A DNA stretch of 64,000 nucleotides from Saprospiraceae bacterium (GCA_022841745.1 JALHQW010000017.1:35391-99390); one strand, 5' to 3'; shown: positions 45,835-55,720, counted from the first letter of the stretch. Numbers and translations are program-made. Notes: generated by a model from the sequence alone, not told the origin.

Positions 45835-46518
45835 ATGGATGGCAAGAAGATATTGGTTGTGGACGACGAGCCGGATATTTTGGAAATACTATCGTACAAC
45901 CTCCGCAAGGAGGGTTTCACCGTCCAGACCGCCAACAACGGTGAAGAGGGGTTGAAGTCTGCCCAGCAAATGAGCCCTGACCTCATCATCCTTGACATTA
46001 TGATGCCCCAAATGGACGGCATCGAGCTTTGCCGCCAATTGCGGAGCACACCCAGTTTCGACGATACTCTCATCGCATTCCTGACCGCCAAAGAGGAAGA
46101 CTATTCGCAAATTGCAGCCCTTGATTTTGGGGGTGACGACTATATCACCAAGCCCATTAAGCCGAAGGTGCTGATGAGCCGGGTCAAGGCCCTGTTGCGC
46201 CGCAACCTCAAAACAGAAGAAAGCACCAACAATCATAGGACGGTCATCGGCGATTTGACCATTGATCGTGAAAGCTACCGGGTGACGAAGGGTGGGGTAG
46301 AAGTCGAATTGGCGAAGAAAGAATTTGAATTGCTGAACCTCTTGGCCTCAAAACCGGGTAGGGTATTTACCCGCAATGAGATATACGATAAGATTTGGGG
46401 AAGCGAGGTGATTGTCGGGGATAGAACAATTGATGTTTATATCCGTAAATTGCGGGAAAAATTGGGCGATGATTTTATCAAAACTATCAAGGGAATCGGA
46501 TACCGCTTCGAATTCTGA
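45835..46518 (+). CDS. OmpR/PhoB-type response regulator
   Basis: 227 residues from MDGKKILVVDDEPDILEIL. The receiver domain has the acidic pair DDE, the phosphorylated Asp in LIILDIMMP and the Lys in YITKPIKP. The C-terminal winged helix carries VIVGDRTIDVYIRKLREKLGDD and ends KTIKGIGYRFEF. The open frame extends upstream through a phrase repeat, which is rejected. It is paired with the histidine kinase 28 bases downstream. Confidence 0.95.
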   Translation: MDGKKILVVDDEPDILEILSYNLRKEGFTVQTANNGEEGLKSAQQMSPDLIILDIMMPQMDGIELCRQLRSTPSFDDTLIAFLTAKEEDYSQIAALDFGGDDYITKPIKPKVLMSRVKALLRRNLKTEESTNNHRTVIGDLTIDRESYRVTKGGVEVELAKKEFELLNLLASKPGRVFTRNEIYDKIWGSEVIVGDRTIDVYIRKLREKLGDDFIKTIKGIGYRFEF

Positions 46519-46546
46519 ACAAGGTGCCAGGGTAAATGGTGCTGAC

Positions 46547-47623
46547 ATGCAGGTATTGCCTCGCCCCATTATCAACCTAAAGAACCCTACGCCCAACGGC
46601 ATGGCATTGGCCGCCGCTTTTTTCTCTTCCCTGGTGGTGGTTTCGCTCAGTTTAATGGCCAAATTGTACCATGGTGCCTCTTCTGCCACACTCCTGCTCT
46701 TCGTGGTACCTTTCGCCTCCTTTATCTCCACCTACTTCATTTTCAGGTATTTTTTGAAAAAATTCATCCTTCGCAAGGTCAAGGTCATCTACAAGAATAT
46801 CCACAGCCGCAAGCTCCAATCCAATCAAAAAAAGGACAATTTTGATATGTCCAGCAATATCCTTGATGAGGTGGAAAAGGAAATGGAGAAATGGGCGGCA
46901 AATGAGGAAAAAGAGGCCAAGCAACTGAAAACCTGGCAAGAGTACCGTCGCCGTTTCCTCGGCGATATTTCACATGAACTAAAAACGCCCATCTTCAATA
47001 TTCAAGGCTATCTGGAAACCCTGCTCGATGGGGGCATGGAAGACGAGACCATCAACAAGAATTACCTAAAAAGAGCCGCCAAAAACGTGGAACGCCTGAG
47101 CACCATTGTGGAGGATTTGGAGTCCATCTCCCGTCTCGAATCTGGCGAACTGATTCTTGACATTCGGCCATTTGACATCAAAAAACTGACGGAGGAAGTG
47201 TTCGACGGGCTGGAAATTAAGGCCAAAGGGCGCAATATCCGTTTGCAGTTCAAAGCTGGGGCTGACGAAAGCTACCTCGTAAAGGCCGACCGTGACTATG
47301 TCCGGCAAGTGCTGACGAACCTTGTCAATAATTCCCTCAAATACGGCAAGGAAGGTGGCAATACCAAGGTGAGCTTTTATGACATGGACAAGATCATCCT
47401 CGTGGAAGTGGCTGACACAGGAATTGGCATCTCGCCCGACCACCACAAGCGCCTTTTCGACCGTTTTTACCGGGTGGACAAAAGCCGCTCACGGGAGCAG
47501 GGCGGCTCTGGGCTGGGGCTTTCCATCGTAAAGCATATCGTGGAAGCACACAAGCAGACCATTACGGTGCGGAGTACGCCGGGTATGGGGTCAACGTTTG
47601 GGTTTACGTTGGAGAAAGCGTAG
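46547..47623 (+). CDS. PhoR-like sensor histidine kinase
   Basis: 358 residues from MQVLPRPIIN. Two N-terminal membrane helices (~20-75) leave almost no periplasmic loop, so the signal is probably sensed in the membrane or cytosol. The H-box is FLGDISHELKTPIFNIQGYL, the N-box is LTNLVNNSLKYG, G1 is DTGIGIS, the F-box is LFDRFYRV, and G2 is GGSGLGLSIVKHI. It follows the response regulator, and the pair resembles PhoB/PhoR of Bacteroidota, although no phosphate genes are near. Confidence 0.93.
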   Translation: MQVLPRPIINLKNPTPNGMALAAAFFSSLVVVSLSLMAKLYHGASSATLLLFVVPFASFISTYFIFRYFLKKFILRKVKVIYKNIHSRKLQSNQKKDNFDMSSNILDEVEKEMEKWAANEEKEAKQLKTWQEYRRRFLGDISHELKTPIFNIQGYLETLLDGGMEDETINKNYLKRAAKNVERLSTIVEDLESISRLESGELILDIRPFDIKKLTEEVFDGLEIKAKGRNIRLQFKAGADESYLVKADRDYVRQVLTNLVNNSLKYGKEGGNTKVSFYDMDKIILVEVADTGIGISPDHHKRLFDRFYRVDKSRSREQGGSGLGLSIVKHIVEAHKQTITVRSTPGMGSTFGFTLEKA

Positions 47624-47693
47624 CCGCCAAACTTGTTTGGCTGGCTCATTATGTGTTGATCCGTTCAGCCAGCCAAATAAATTTGGCGGCTAC
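47620..47693. terminator. long hairpin between convergent genes
   Basis: 27-base arms 47620-47646 and 47667-47693 (GTAGCCGCCAAA... / ...TTTGGCGGCTAC) with a 20-base loop. The left arm includes the kinase stop codon. It probably terminates the kinase transcript. Confidence 0.75.
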
Positions 47694-47727
47694 AATTAAC
47701 CTCAAAAACAAATATGGGCTTGTTAAA

Positions 47728-48669
47728 CTACTTCTTCCCATAAAGCTCCCGTAGCTTTTTCAACAAGCGCAACAGTTTGAGGTTCAACGACTTATTGGCA
47801 TTGAAAAAAATGCCGTTGATGACAATCCAATCTTCCTGTCGCTTTATTTCTTCCAAGTTTTTGTAGTAAACCCGCTGTTTTTTCTCGAAGGGCATTTTCC
47901 AATAGATGCAATCACGTGTCATGGAGAAGCCGTCCTTGCAGTTGTTGAACATGGATAGGTCGCAGATGAAGAAAATGGTCTCGCCTTTTTCGGGAAATAG
48001 GTAATTGGTAGCGGCGTTCTTCAGTTTATGGGCGGGCATGGTGACGAAGTCCATGAAAACGGACTCGCCCTCTGCGTCGAAGTCAAGGTAGTCGAGCAGC
48101 ATTTCGCCGAGGTTGATTTTCTCGACGCTTCGTCCTTGGTATTTCAGGATTTTTTCATCGAAAAACACCTCGTTCAAATCGGAGCAATGGCGGATAACGA
48201 AATAATCAATCAGCTCCTCCAAGGCAGGCGATGCGAAATTGAAGCGGTTGGCGTCGTCGGGATTACGCAAGGCTTGTTCCGCCAGTTGTTTTACCCGAAA
48301 ATCCACACTGTTGCGGAAGTCGCTTTTGTAGAATCGGTCAATGTATTTGCCGTGCAAGGAAGGGCTTACTTCCTCTTTCAAACGCCGCTCGAAGGCTAAG
48401 CTGAAACGGTCGGCGATTGCCTGTTCAAGGTTCTCGGTGCGGGAATTCTCAAAAAGATCTTCCAATATGGCCTTTGGGTTTTCCTTTGGGCTTTCCTTTT
48501 TTTGCTTGGCAAATATGTGGTGGCAATTGATGCAGCTTTCTGCCGATAGCTCGTTTTCGGTGCCACATTCGGGGCAGTCCAACGTCTCCACGATGACGGG
48601 CGTGCCGCAGTACGGGCAAAACCTCGCCTCCAGAGGCATGGACTTTTGACAGGCACGGCAGTTTTTCAT
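47728..48669 (-). CDS. double zinc-ribbon protein of unknown function
   Basis: 313 residues. The first 50 residues hold four CxxC pairs (C4/C7, C18/C21, C32/C35, C46/C49), i.e. two zinc ribbons. The remainder is a soluble alpha/beta region that I do not recognise (FVTMPAHKLKNAATNYLF, GFSMTRDCIYWKMPF). The late part resembles proteins that describe local state or binding (IVINGIFFNANKSLNLKLLRLL), but no function can be assigned. Confidence 0.75.
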   Translation of the reverse strand: MKNCRACQKSMPLEARFCPYCGTPVIVETLDCPECGTENELSAESCINCHHIFAKQKKESPKENPKAILEDLFENSRTENLEQAIADRFSLAFERRLKEEVSPSLHGKYIDRFYKSDFRNSVDFRVKQLAEQALRNPDDANRFNFASPALEELIDYFVIRHCSDLNEVFFDEKILKYQGRSVEKINLGEMLLDYLDFDAEGESVFMDFVTMPAHKLKNAATNYLFPEKGETIFFICDLSMFNNCKDGFSMTRDCIYWKMPFEKKQRVYYKNLEEIKRQEDWIVINGIFFNANKSLNLKLLRLLKKLRELYGKK

Positions 48670-48815
48670 AGAAAAATGTTTGTTTCAAAGGCGAAGGTAA
48701 GTAAACGCCCTGCTTTTCGCCAAAACCAAGTGCAGTTTGGGCTGTTAAACAGGCGTAATTTGGTTTCCATTTACGAGAATATCAACGACATTCGTGACCA
48801 TAAATTCGCAACAGC

Positions 48816-49436
48816 ATGAATAGCAAGCCACCCGCACCTGTTTACAGCGAGTATAACAATTTCGCATTCCACCCTTACAACGTCATGCTGGTACTGCTGC
48901 TGATGGCCATCACCGCCTTGTTTTTAGGTACAGCGGCAGCGTTCATCTATACCCGTGTCACCAATGGCGAGGAAGCTGTCAAGATACCTTGGTTGTTTGC
49001 GTTTAACACAATTATTCTCTTGGGGAGCAGCTACGCCATGAAGCTGGCCAAGAAAGCGTACCTGAACGACCAAACAAAGACCTACCAAAGTTGCTTGATG
49101 GCGACCATAGGCCTTACTTTCTTATTCCTTGGCCTGCAATTGGCCGCATGGAGCCAATTGTTTGGTAACAATGTTTTCTTGGCATCCAGCAATGCTGCGA
49201 GCTACCTGTACATGCTTTCCGGCCTGCACTTTGCGCACGTTTTGGCTGGGCTGCCTTTTTTGGGCTTGTTCCTGTGGAAATCCAAAAAACAAATGATTGA
49301 CCCAGTTACGGTATTGATCTATTTCAGCGACCCCGAAAAAAGGTTACGTTTGCGCTTATTGTCCATTTATTGGCATTACTTGGATGCGCTTTGGATCTTC
49401 CTTGTGCTGTTTTTGTTTGCCAATCAATTGATTTAG
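48816..49436 (+). CDS. cytochrome c oxidase subunit III family protein
   Basis: 206 residues with about five membrane helices (NVMLVLLLMAITALFLGTAAAFIY; WLFAFNTIILLGSSYAMKLA; LYMLSGLHFAHVLAGLPFLGLFL; YWHYLDALWIFLVLFLFANQ). The H-x-x-H and WHYLDALW motifs are those of heme-copper oxidase subunit III. Subunits I and II are not adjacent, so the gene is separate from the main oxidase operon. Confidence 0.9.
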   Translation: MNSKPPAPVYSEYNNFAFHPYNVMLVLLLMAITALFLGTAAAFIYTRVTNGEEAVKIPWLFAFNTIILLGSSYAMKLAKKAYLNDQTKTYQSCLMATIGLTFLFLGLQLAAWSQLFGNNVFLASSNAASYLYMLSGLHFAHVLAGLPFLGLFLWKSKKQMIDPVTVLIYFSDPEKRLRLRLLSIYWHYLDALWIFLVLFLFANQLI

Positions 49437-49666
49437 TGGTGATAGGTGATTCGTGATTCGTGATTCGTTGGAAACTCACGTCATTTGGTTGACAATTATC
49501 AAAAATTGGTGCTGCAAGAAAAATGGTTTATTTCAATATCCTCAAATCCAGGCAGAATGCCCACTAATTCAATATTTGGAGAGTTGGTAAAATATATCAA
49601 ATCCAGCCCTACAACTAAACGCCGCATATTCCTACCTTCACGAATCACCAGTTACCAGTTACCAAC

Positions 49667-50257
49667 ATGAACTTCCTCGCCCACCTATACCTTTCCGGCC
49701 AAGACGAGCACCTGATGGTGGGCAACTTCCTTGCTGATTTTATCGACAATAAGGCGGTGGCCAACCTACCACCCGATATAAAGAAAGGCGTAGCGATGCA
49801 CCGGCAAATTGACAGTTTCACCGATAAGCACCCGATGGTTAAGCAAGGTGCAAGGCGATTGCACGCCAGCCATGGCAAGTATGCCCCGGTCATTCTTGAC
49901 GTTTTCCATGATTTCTTGTTGGCACAAAACTGGGGTCGTTACTCCTCGCTGACTTTACCGGAATTTGCGAGGGGTGTTTATGAGGTGCTGCTTCGGCATT
50001 TGGACATCATGCCGACCATGCTGCACGACCGATTGCCAAGGATGGTTGCCGATGACTGGTTGGTTCGCTACGGCACGGAGGACGGGCTGCGGTTCACTTT
50101 TTCAAGGGTGAAATTGCGGAGCAGTGCGCCCCATTTCTTCGAAAACGCTGTTGAGAACCTGACAATTTATTACCAAGATTTCAATGAAGAGTTCAATTCG
50201 TTTTTTCCCGACATAATTGGCGAAGTAAATCCGCTACTTTTGCCCTCGAATGATTAA
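49667..50257 (+). CDS. acpH: acyl carrier protein phosphodiesterase
   Basis: 196 residues, beginning MNFLAHLYLSGQDEHLMVGNFLADF, the family hallmark. It continues MHRQIDSFTDKHPMV and HDFLLAQNW with the His/Asp residues of an HD-like metal site. It removes phosphopantetheine from holo-ACP. In front of the start are GTGATTCGTGATTCG (49444-) and CACGAATCACCAGTTACCAGTTACC (49636-) phrase tracts. Confidence 0.92.
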   Translation: MNFLAHLYLSGQDEHLMVGNFLADFIDNKAVANLPPDIKKGVAMHRQIDSFTDKHPMVKQGARRLHASHGKYAPVILDVFHDFLLAQNWGRYSSLTLPEFARGVYEVLLRHLDIMPTMLHDRLPRMVADDWLVRYGTEDGLRFTFSRVKLRSSAPHFFENAVENLTIYYQDFNEEFNSFFPDIIGEVNPLLLPSND

Positions 50258-50314
50258 TTACAGTGTGAATTTATCCATCGAATTCTGACCAACATTTTAA
50301 ATTTAAAACCTGTT

Positions 50315-51949
50315 ATGAAATTTAAAACCTTTACTTGTACCATTGCCTTGCTTGTCAGTCTATTTTGTCAAGCACAGGATTACAACATTGCCCTTCGTTC
50401 GGTCATGGAAATTCCCGGGCAGACGCTCGGTAATGTCTGGGGTTATGTCCAGAATGGCAGAGAATATGCACTGCTTGGTGGCCAACTCGGCCTCATCATT
50501 GTGGACGTGACTGACCCGGAAAACCCCGTTCAAATTACCCAAATACCTGGCCCTGACAACCTTTGGAAAGAGGTAAAGACCTACCAGCACTATGCTTATG
50601 CCACTACGGAGGGCGGCCCAGTTCAAGTGATTGACCTCAGCCCCTTGCCTTCAACCAATTTGCCCGTTAATGTCTATAATGGCGATGGCCCCATCGCTGG
50701 CGAAATCACCAATGTACATGCCCTGCATGTGGATGAGACAAAAGGGTTCCTCTACCTATATGGCTCAGGCGCAGGGGTAAGTGGTACTGGAGGTGCCTTG
50801 GTTTGTGATTTGAACGAAGACCCTTTCAACCCCAAGTTTGTAGGGGAGTTCCAAGCAATGGGCTATATCCACGACGGCTTTGTGGACAACGATATCTTGT
50901 ATGGAGGTCATATCTATGCCGGCCAAATGTCCATTGTGGATATGAGCGACAAGTCCAACCCGGTTATCCTCGGCGCCGTTCAGACTCCTAATGCCTTCAC
51001 CCACAACACTTGGCCAACGGACGACCGCAAATATGCGCTCACGACAGATGAAGTGGATGGCTCTACCCTGGCATGCTTTGATGTTACAGACCCTGCCAAT
51101 ATCAAAGAATTGGATCGCTTTCAGTGTACACCTGGCTCTGGTTCCGTGCCCCACAACACTCATATCTTGAACAACTACGCCATCACCAGCTGGTACACCG
51201 ACGGCGTCAGCATCGTGGACGTGACCAACCCTTCCAATCTTGTACAGGTTGGCCTTTACGATACTTACCCAGAACAGGCAGGTGGCGGTTACAATGGCTG
51301 TTGGGGGGTGTATCCTTATTTTCCATCCGGCAATTTGATAGCCACGAACATACCCGTTGCGTTTGCTGTTGGTACTGGTAAAATGTTCGTGCTTACTCCT
51401 ACCTATGTACGGGCTGCCTGGTTAGAAGGAAAGGTTACTAATGGCCTTACTGGACAACCTATTAGCGGAGTTTCCGTTTTCGTGGATAGCGGTGAACCGC
51501 AAACAGAGACCAGTACTGGCCTCTTAGGCGATTATAAAACGGGCCAGAAGCTGGCAGGTACTTTTGAAGTCACCTACTTCAAGAATGGCTTCTCTCCAAA
51601 AATGGTGGAAGTGACCCTCGAAAATGGCGTATTGACAACCTTGGATGTCGTGCTTTACCCACCTGGTACCAGCAACACTGACTGGTTGGAGCCTACCGAT
51701 GTAAACCTGAAGGTAAGCCCAACGGTATTTTCCAGCAGCACCAATATCAGCTTCAATTTGCCTTCCTGGACCGACAAGGCATTTTTGCAAGTAGTCAATT
51801 CGGCAGGACAAAGTATATGGACGAGGTCAGTGGACAAAGGCACTAAAAATATTGCTTTTGATGCACAAGTGCCGAGTGGGAGCTATTTTCTTACCCTGTA
51901 TGTAAATGGCCAACAGACCAAAGCATTACAAATGACCAAGGTTGATTGA
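50315..51949 (+). CDS. choice-of-anchor B family protein with T9SS-like C-terminus
   Basis: 544 residues. Signal peptide MKFKTFTCTIALLVSLFCQAQ, then a beta-propeller of LVIP-type repeats (~25-370; LGLIIVDVTDPENPVQI, VHALHVDETKGFLYLYGSG, DGVSIVDVTNPSNL). A carboxypeptidase-regulatory-like Ig fold follows (~375-445; LEGKVTNGLTGQPISGVSVFV), and a C-terminal sorting-type domain (~455-544; VNLKVSPTVFSSSTNISFNL ... GSYFLTLYVNGQ). It is a surface or secreted protein of unknown role. A TACTTTTG box occurs at 50235-50242 inside the end of acpH. Confidence 0.9.
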   Translation: MKFKTFTCTIALLVSLFCQAQDYNIALRSVMEIPGQTLGNVWGYVQNGREYALLGGQLGLIIVDVTDPENPVQITQIPGPDNLWKEVKTYQHYAYATTEGGPVQVIDLSPLPSTNLPVNVYNGDGPIAGEITNVHALHVDETKGFLYLYGSGAGVSGTGGALVCDLNEDPFNPKFVGEFQAMGYIHDGFVDNDILYGGHIYAGQMSIVDMSDKSNPVILGAVQTPNAFTHNTWPTDDRKYALTTDEVDGSTLACFDVTDPANIKELDRFQCTPGSGSVPHNTHILNNYAITSWYTDGVSIVDVTNPSNLVQVGLYDTYPEQAGGGYNGCWGVYPYFPSGNLIATNIPVAFAVGTGKMFVLTPTYVRAAWLEGKVTNGLTGQPISGVSVFVDSGEPQTETSTGLLGDYKTGQKLAGTFEVTYFKNGFSPKMVEVTLENGVLTTLDVVLYPPGTSNTDWLEPTDVNLKVSPTVFSSSTNISFNLPSWTDKAFLQVVNSAGQSIWTRSVDKGTKNIAFDAQVPSGSYFLTLYVNGQQTKALQMTKVD

Positions 51950-51959
51950 GCATTGACAA

Positions 51960-52022
51960 TTTCTTTGAATAAGAAAAGGCTGCTGCATCAATGGTGCAGC
52001 AGCCTTTTCTTATTCAAAGAAA
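51960..52022. terminator. perfect bidirectional terminator
   Basis: 28-bp perfect arms (51960-51987 and 51995-52022; core AAAAGGCTGCTGCA / TGCAGCAGCCTTTT) with a 7-base loop, between convergent genes. The A/T-rich flank of the stem gives a T run in both directions. Confidence 0.92.
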
Positions 52023-52035
52023 GAACGATTCTCCT

Positions 52036-52767
52036 TTATCGCCCAGACCGATGAAAGCGCATCCTATCGCTACAAGCCGACTGCGCCCAGTGGCCGATGC
52101 CGAAATTGAACTCAATCATGAATTCGGCCAGGGCAGGACGAGTCACCGCATCAGATTCATAGGGTATGAAACGCACAGGGTTAGGAAAGCCTGCTTTTTG
52201 GCCATCGCCATTCACGAAATCGGTGAGGCCATAGTGGAAGCGGAGGCCGAGGCCCAGCGAGAACGTTTCGGTACCGGTGATATAACCACCAAAGCCCAAG
52301 ACGCCGGAGATATAGTTCTTCTCATACATATCGGCAACGTCCTCTAAATCCTCACTGAGAACCGTTTGGTTCACCGAACGGACGATGGAGTATTTTGGGC
52401 CCAATTCAAAATACACCCGGTTGTTGATGTGCCGAAACAAAACCAATGCATCAATGCTCTTCCATTCGACTTCGTTTATAAGGTCATTGCCCAATAACTC
52501 GTTGTCGTATTGCCATTTAGCGCCTCCCTTTGAAAGCAAGCCTTCCAGCGAGACGCCATTGTACGGCCCGAAGTTCACGGCAAACTTACCGCCATAATTG
52601 TACCCAGAAGCCACTTGGTAGGCATGGGTATCGTCGTCGAAGATATTCTTATTCAATAGAAAAGAAGCGCCAAAGCCGCCTTTTAGGGCTGCCTCTATCC
52701 AGATTTCCTGGGCAGAAGCGGACAAGCTGGTGAGCAAAAAACAAATCGCAAGCGTAAGATTTTTCAT
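52036..52767 (-). CDS. outer-membrane beta-barrel-like protein
   Basis: 243 residues from MKNLTLAICFLLTSLSASAQ, a signal peptide; the 24 upstream residues in the frame are rejected. Alternating strands typical of PorT/OMP_b-brl barrels (YFELGPKYSIVRSV, GVLGFGGYITGTETFSLGLGLRFHYGL). The C-terminus carries a non-barrel tail (AQSACSDRMRFHRSGR) that lacks the terminal aromatic residue. Confidence 0.75.
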   Translation of the reverse strand: MKNLTLAICFLLTSLSASAQEIWIEAALKGGFGASFLLNKNIFDDDTHAYQVASGYNYGGKFAVNFGPYNGVSLEGLLSKGGAKWQYDNELLGNDLINEVEWKSIDALVLFRHINNRVYFELGPKYSIVRSVNQTVLSEDLEDVADMYEKNYISGVLGFGGYITGTETFSLGLGLRFHYGLTDFVNGDGQKAGFPNPVRFIPYESDAVTRPALAEFMIEFNFGIGHWAQSACSDRMRFHRSGR

Positions 52768-52994
52768 ATCTGTTGTAGATTTTGGTGAAAACTGAGGCAA
52801 TGGTGGTGTTTTTTTGGCGATTGGCCAACTGATTGGCATTACAATTTTTGATTTTGGAAGTTTTTAGACATAATAAAAAAGCAAAAGGGCACAAGCCTTT
52901 CAGCACTGCGCCCTTTTTGAAAAAGGTATTGGATTGCGTCTTTAGGAAATTTGGAAATTATACCGCTCACCAATTTCTCAATTTCTTAATTTCC

Positions 52995-53906
52995 TTATTT
53001 TACTTTAAAGGTGTAGGTAATCGTCCCACATTGGCTGTCAGGACCACCAGCATCGAATTTATATTTCTTTGCATTCGCAGTGGCGATGGATTTCAGCCTT
53101 GAACTTGTGGTGGAAGAGCCTTTCTGGGTGTATTCTGCACTAGTAACATTCCCATTTTTGTCAATGCAGACCCTGATGGCCACGGTGCCAGTTTCTTGGG
53201 AATCATCATTGGGCTTGCCTGGGCTTTTGAACCCGCGGCCACCGAACCCTTCTACTACGCCTGATCCAGTGGTCTTACCTTTAAGTATGTCGGAATCTCC
53301 ACCGTCAGGGTCGCCTTGATTGCCAGGCTTACCAGTGTCGCCTTTGCCACCGCCACTACCACCACCTTTCGAGGGCTTGCCCAAGTCTTTAAGGGCATCA
53401 CGCTTTGCTTGTTCCTCGGCCCTTTTTTTGGCCTCAGCGTCGGCCTTGGCTTTAGCTTCTGCTTTTGCCTTGGCTTCTGCAGCCGCTTTTTCACGGGCTT
53501 CGGCGTCAGCCTTGCGTTTTTCTTCTTCTTTTTTCTTTTTGATGGCGGCAGCCTCAGGGTCTTCGGTTTTCACAACGTCTTTTTTCGGCTCCGTCTTTGT
53601 GGGTTTTTCTTTTTCAGGCTTTTTCGGCTCTTCCTTTACAGGTTCTGGCTTTTCCTCCTCAACTGGTTCTGGTTCAGCCTCAGGTTCAGCTTCAGCTTCA
53701 GCTGGTGCAGCTTCGGGGGCGTTCTCTTCGCCCTGACCTACATCGGGTATGCCAAGGTTCACCAAAACACCCGCAGCTTCGGGCGGTGGGTTCTGGAAAG
53801 TAAAGCCATACAATGCGGCAAGTATCAGCACAAGCGTGTGGAACACAACGCTAAAAATGATACCCTTCTGCCGATTGCCTTTTTCTGTTCTTGATAAATC
53901 TTCCAT
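52995..53906 (-). CDS. TonB-like energy transducer
   Basis: 303 residues. One N-terminal membrane helix (~15-38; IIFSVVFHTLVLILAALYGF) precedes a Pro/Glu/Lys-rich periplasmic spacer (~60-115), an Ala/Lys helical stretch (~115-170), a Gly-rich linker, and a C-terminal TonB-type domain (VAIRVCIDKNGNVTSAEYTQKGSSTT). Encoded last in an exbB-exbD-exbD-tonB operon, it carries proton-motive energy to outer-membrane receptors. None of those receptors is in this window. Confidence 0.88.
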   Translation of the reverse strand: MEDLSRTEKGNRQKGIIFSVVFHTLVLILAALYGFTFQNPPPEAAGVLVNLGIPDVGQGEENAPEAAPAEAEAEPEAEPEPVEEEKPEPVKEEPKKPEKEKPTKTEPKKDVVKTEDPEAAAIKKKKEEEKRKADAEAREKAAAEAKAKAEAKAKADAEAKKRAEEQAKRDALKDLGKPSKGGGSGGGKGDTGKPGNQGDPDGGDSDILKGKTTGSGVVEGFGGRGFKSPGKPNDDSQETGTVAIRVCIDKNGNVTSAEYTQKGSSTTSSRLKSIATANAKKYKFDAGGPDSQCGTITYTFKVK

Positions 53907-54066
53907 GACAAAAGATTGAGTTGATGGTTTTCAAATTGATAACGATAGAACGATGCCAATATTTAGGGGAATACACAGGAGTTTGAAAATAATTAACATT
54001 TTGAGCAGTAGGGAGGTATGTTTCAGCCGCTGCGTCGCATACCTCCATACCTCATACCTCTATACC

Positions 54067-54468
54067 TCACTTTTTTTCTGCTGCCAAAATCGCATTGATT
54101 TCAAACCGCATGGCGATGTCCATGACAAAAGCGACATGCTTGACAGCGGTGCCTGCTTCTGGTGCTATGATGATGTCGAGTTTGTCGGAAGCAGATTTTG
54201 CTTTCCGTTCTAAGGACTCCTCCAAATCTGAAGACGAAATACGCTTGCCATTGATGAAATAATTGCCAGACTTGCTGATGGCGACCTCGTCCGTCTTGTT
54301 GTCAATCTCAACCTTGGCGTTGGAAGAACCCGGCAATTTTAGGTTCAACGAGTTTGGGGCCACCAAGCCGGAGGTCAGCATAAAGAAAATTAGCAACAGG
54401 AATATCATGTCCGTCATGGAGGCGGAGCTGAACTCTGTACTGATTTTGTTCTTTTTCTTAAGTCCCAT
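54067..54468 (-). CDS. exbD: ExbD/TolR family biopolymer transporter (second copy)
   Basis: 133 residues. A short cytosolic N-terminus (MGLKKKNKISTEFSSASMTD) leads to one membrane helix with the conserved Asp (SMTDMIFLLLIFFMLTSGL) and a periplasmic domain. It sits between the other exbD and tonB. Between this gene and tonB lies a CATACCTC phrase-repeat tract (~54037-54069). Confidence 0.93.
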   Translation of the reverse strand: MGLKKKNKISTEFSSASMTDMIFLLLIFFMLTSGLVAPNSLNLKLPGSSNAKVEIDNKTDEVAISKSGNYFINGKRISSSDLEESLERKAKSASDKLDIIIAPEAGTAVKHVAFVMDIAMRFEINAILAAEKK

Positions 54469-54521
54469 TTAGGTTCAAGTAAAAAGTAAAAAGGATAAAG
54501 TCAAAAGTTGAAGCACATAAG

Positions 54522-54926
54522 TCAACCCTCGGTCTTCGGTGCAGTCGCCAAGATGGCCTTAATGCGCAATTCACCTGCCACTTTGATGACATCCGTCAAA
54601 TTATCGAACGGTGCCTCTTGGTCGGCGGCGATGGTCAGGGTGAAGTCTTTGGGGTCGCCCATTTCCTTTTTCTTGCGGGCAATGGCCGCTTTCAAGGCAG
54701 AAGGCGAAACCACTTGCTTGTCCCACAGAATCTCACCCTCCGGGTTCACCTCCACCACTGCGGAGGTAGGGGCCACCGTCTTGCTGTCCGACTCCGGCAA
54801 CTTGAAGTCCGAAATTTGGACGAAATTGCTGGTCAACACGAAGAAAATCAGCAGCAGGAAGATGATGTCCGTCATCGAAGCATAGCTGAACTCAGCGCCA
54901 ACCTTGTTTCTTTTTTTTAGGCCCAT
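54522..54926 (-). CDS. exbD: ExbD/TolR family biopolymer transporter (first copy)
   Basis: 134 residues from MGLKKRNKVGAEFSYASMTD; the open frame upstream (25 residues) is made of leader phrase sequence. One membrane helix with Asp (SMTDIIFLLLIFFVLTSNF) and a periplasmic domain. The paired exbD genes are typical of Bacteroidota TonB systems and suggest a heteromeric stator. Confidence 0.93.
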   Translation of the reverse strand: MGLKKRNKVGAEFSYASMTDIIFLLLIFFVLTSNFVQISDFKLPESDSKTVAPTSAVVEVNPEGEILWDKQVVSPSALKAAIARKKKEMGDPKDFTLTIAADQEAPFDNLTDVIKVAGELRIKAILATAPKTEG

Positions 54927-55033
54927 TGTTCTGTAAGGAAAAAGGTGAAAGGAAAAAGTAAAAAATAAATGCAGTGATTGCCAGAACATTCGGGCCCCCA
55001 CTTTTTACTTTTTACTTTAAACTTTTTACTTGC

Positions 55034-55720
55034 TCAAGCCGTCGGCTCCTGCAACAAGTCCATGAACTCCGTGGTAAAGCGCTCCATTTGATAGACCACT
55101 TTGTCCACCTTGCCCACGAGGTAGTTGTAACCGATATAGGAGAAGATACCCACCACAAGGCCCACCGCAGTCGTGATGAGGGCTTGATAGATACCTCCAG
55201 CCAGCACTTGTGGCGTTACATTGGTAGCGGTCGCCATTTGCTGGAAGGAAACAATCATACCCGTCACCGTGCCCAAGAAGCCAAGCATCGGGGCCGAGCC
55301 AGAAATACCGGCCAGTGTTCCAAGGTTCTTTTCCAGTTTGAAGATTTCGAGGTTGCCCACGTTCTCTATGGCTGCGTCAATATCGTTCAGCGGCTTTCCG
55401 ATGCGGGCGAGGCCTTTTTCAACCATCCTTGCAACGGGCGTGTCGGTGCTTTGGCAAAGCGCACGAGCAGCCTGGATATTGCCTGAAGAAACGTTTGCCC
55501 GGATATTGTTCATGAAATGCTGGTCAATCTCGCCAGCTTTCTTGATGGACAAATACCGCTCGATGAAGATATAGAGGGCAAAAACGGATTGAATGAGTTG
55601 GATAAGTACAATGGTCACACCAATCCAACCGCCGGAGAACAATAAACTTACCAATGATTGGGATTCGGTAGTGGTGGCAGGCATATCCACGTCCTGCAAA
55701 AACAGAAGGGTCTGGAACAT
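55034..55720 (-). CDS. exbB: ExbB/TolQ/MotA proton channel protein
   Basis: 228 residues with three membrane helices (~30-52, ~135-160, ~175-200). The MotA/ExbB motif is GTLAGISGSAPMLGFLGTVTGMIVSFQ. First gene of the exbB-exbD-exbD-tonB operon. Phrase repeats of the type AAAAAGTAAAAAG lie between it and the first exbD. Confidence 0.94.
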   Translation of the reverse strand: MFQTLLFLQDVDMPATTTESQSLVSLLFSGGWIGVTIVLIQLIQSVFALYIFIERYLSIKKAGEIDQHFMNNIRANVSSGNIQAARALCQSTDTPVARMVEKGLARIGKPLNDIDAAIENVGNLEIFKLEKNLGTLAGISGSAPMLGFLGTVTGMIVSFQQMATATNVTPQVLAGGIYQALITTAVGLVVGIFSYIGYNYLVGKVDKVVYQMERFTTEFMDLLQEPTA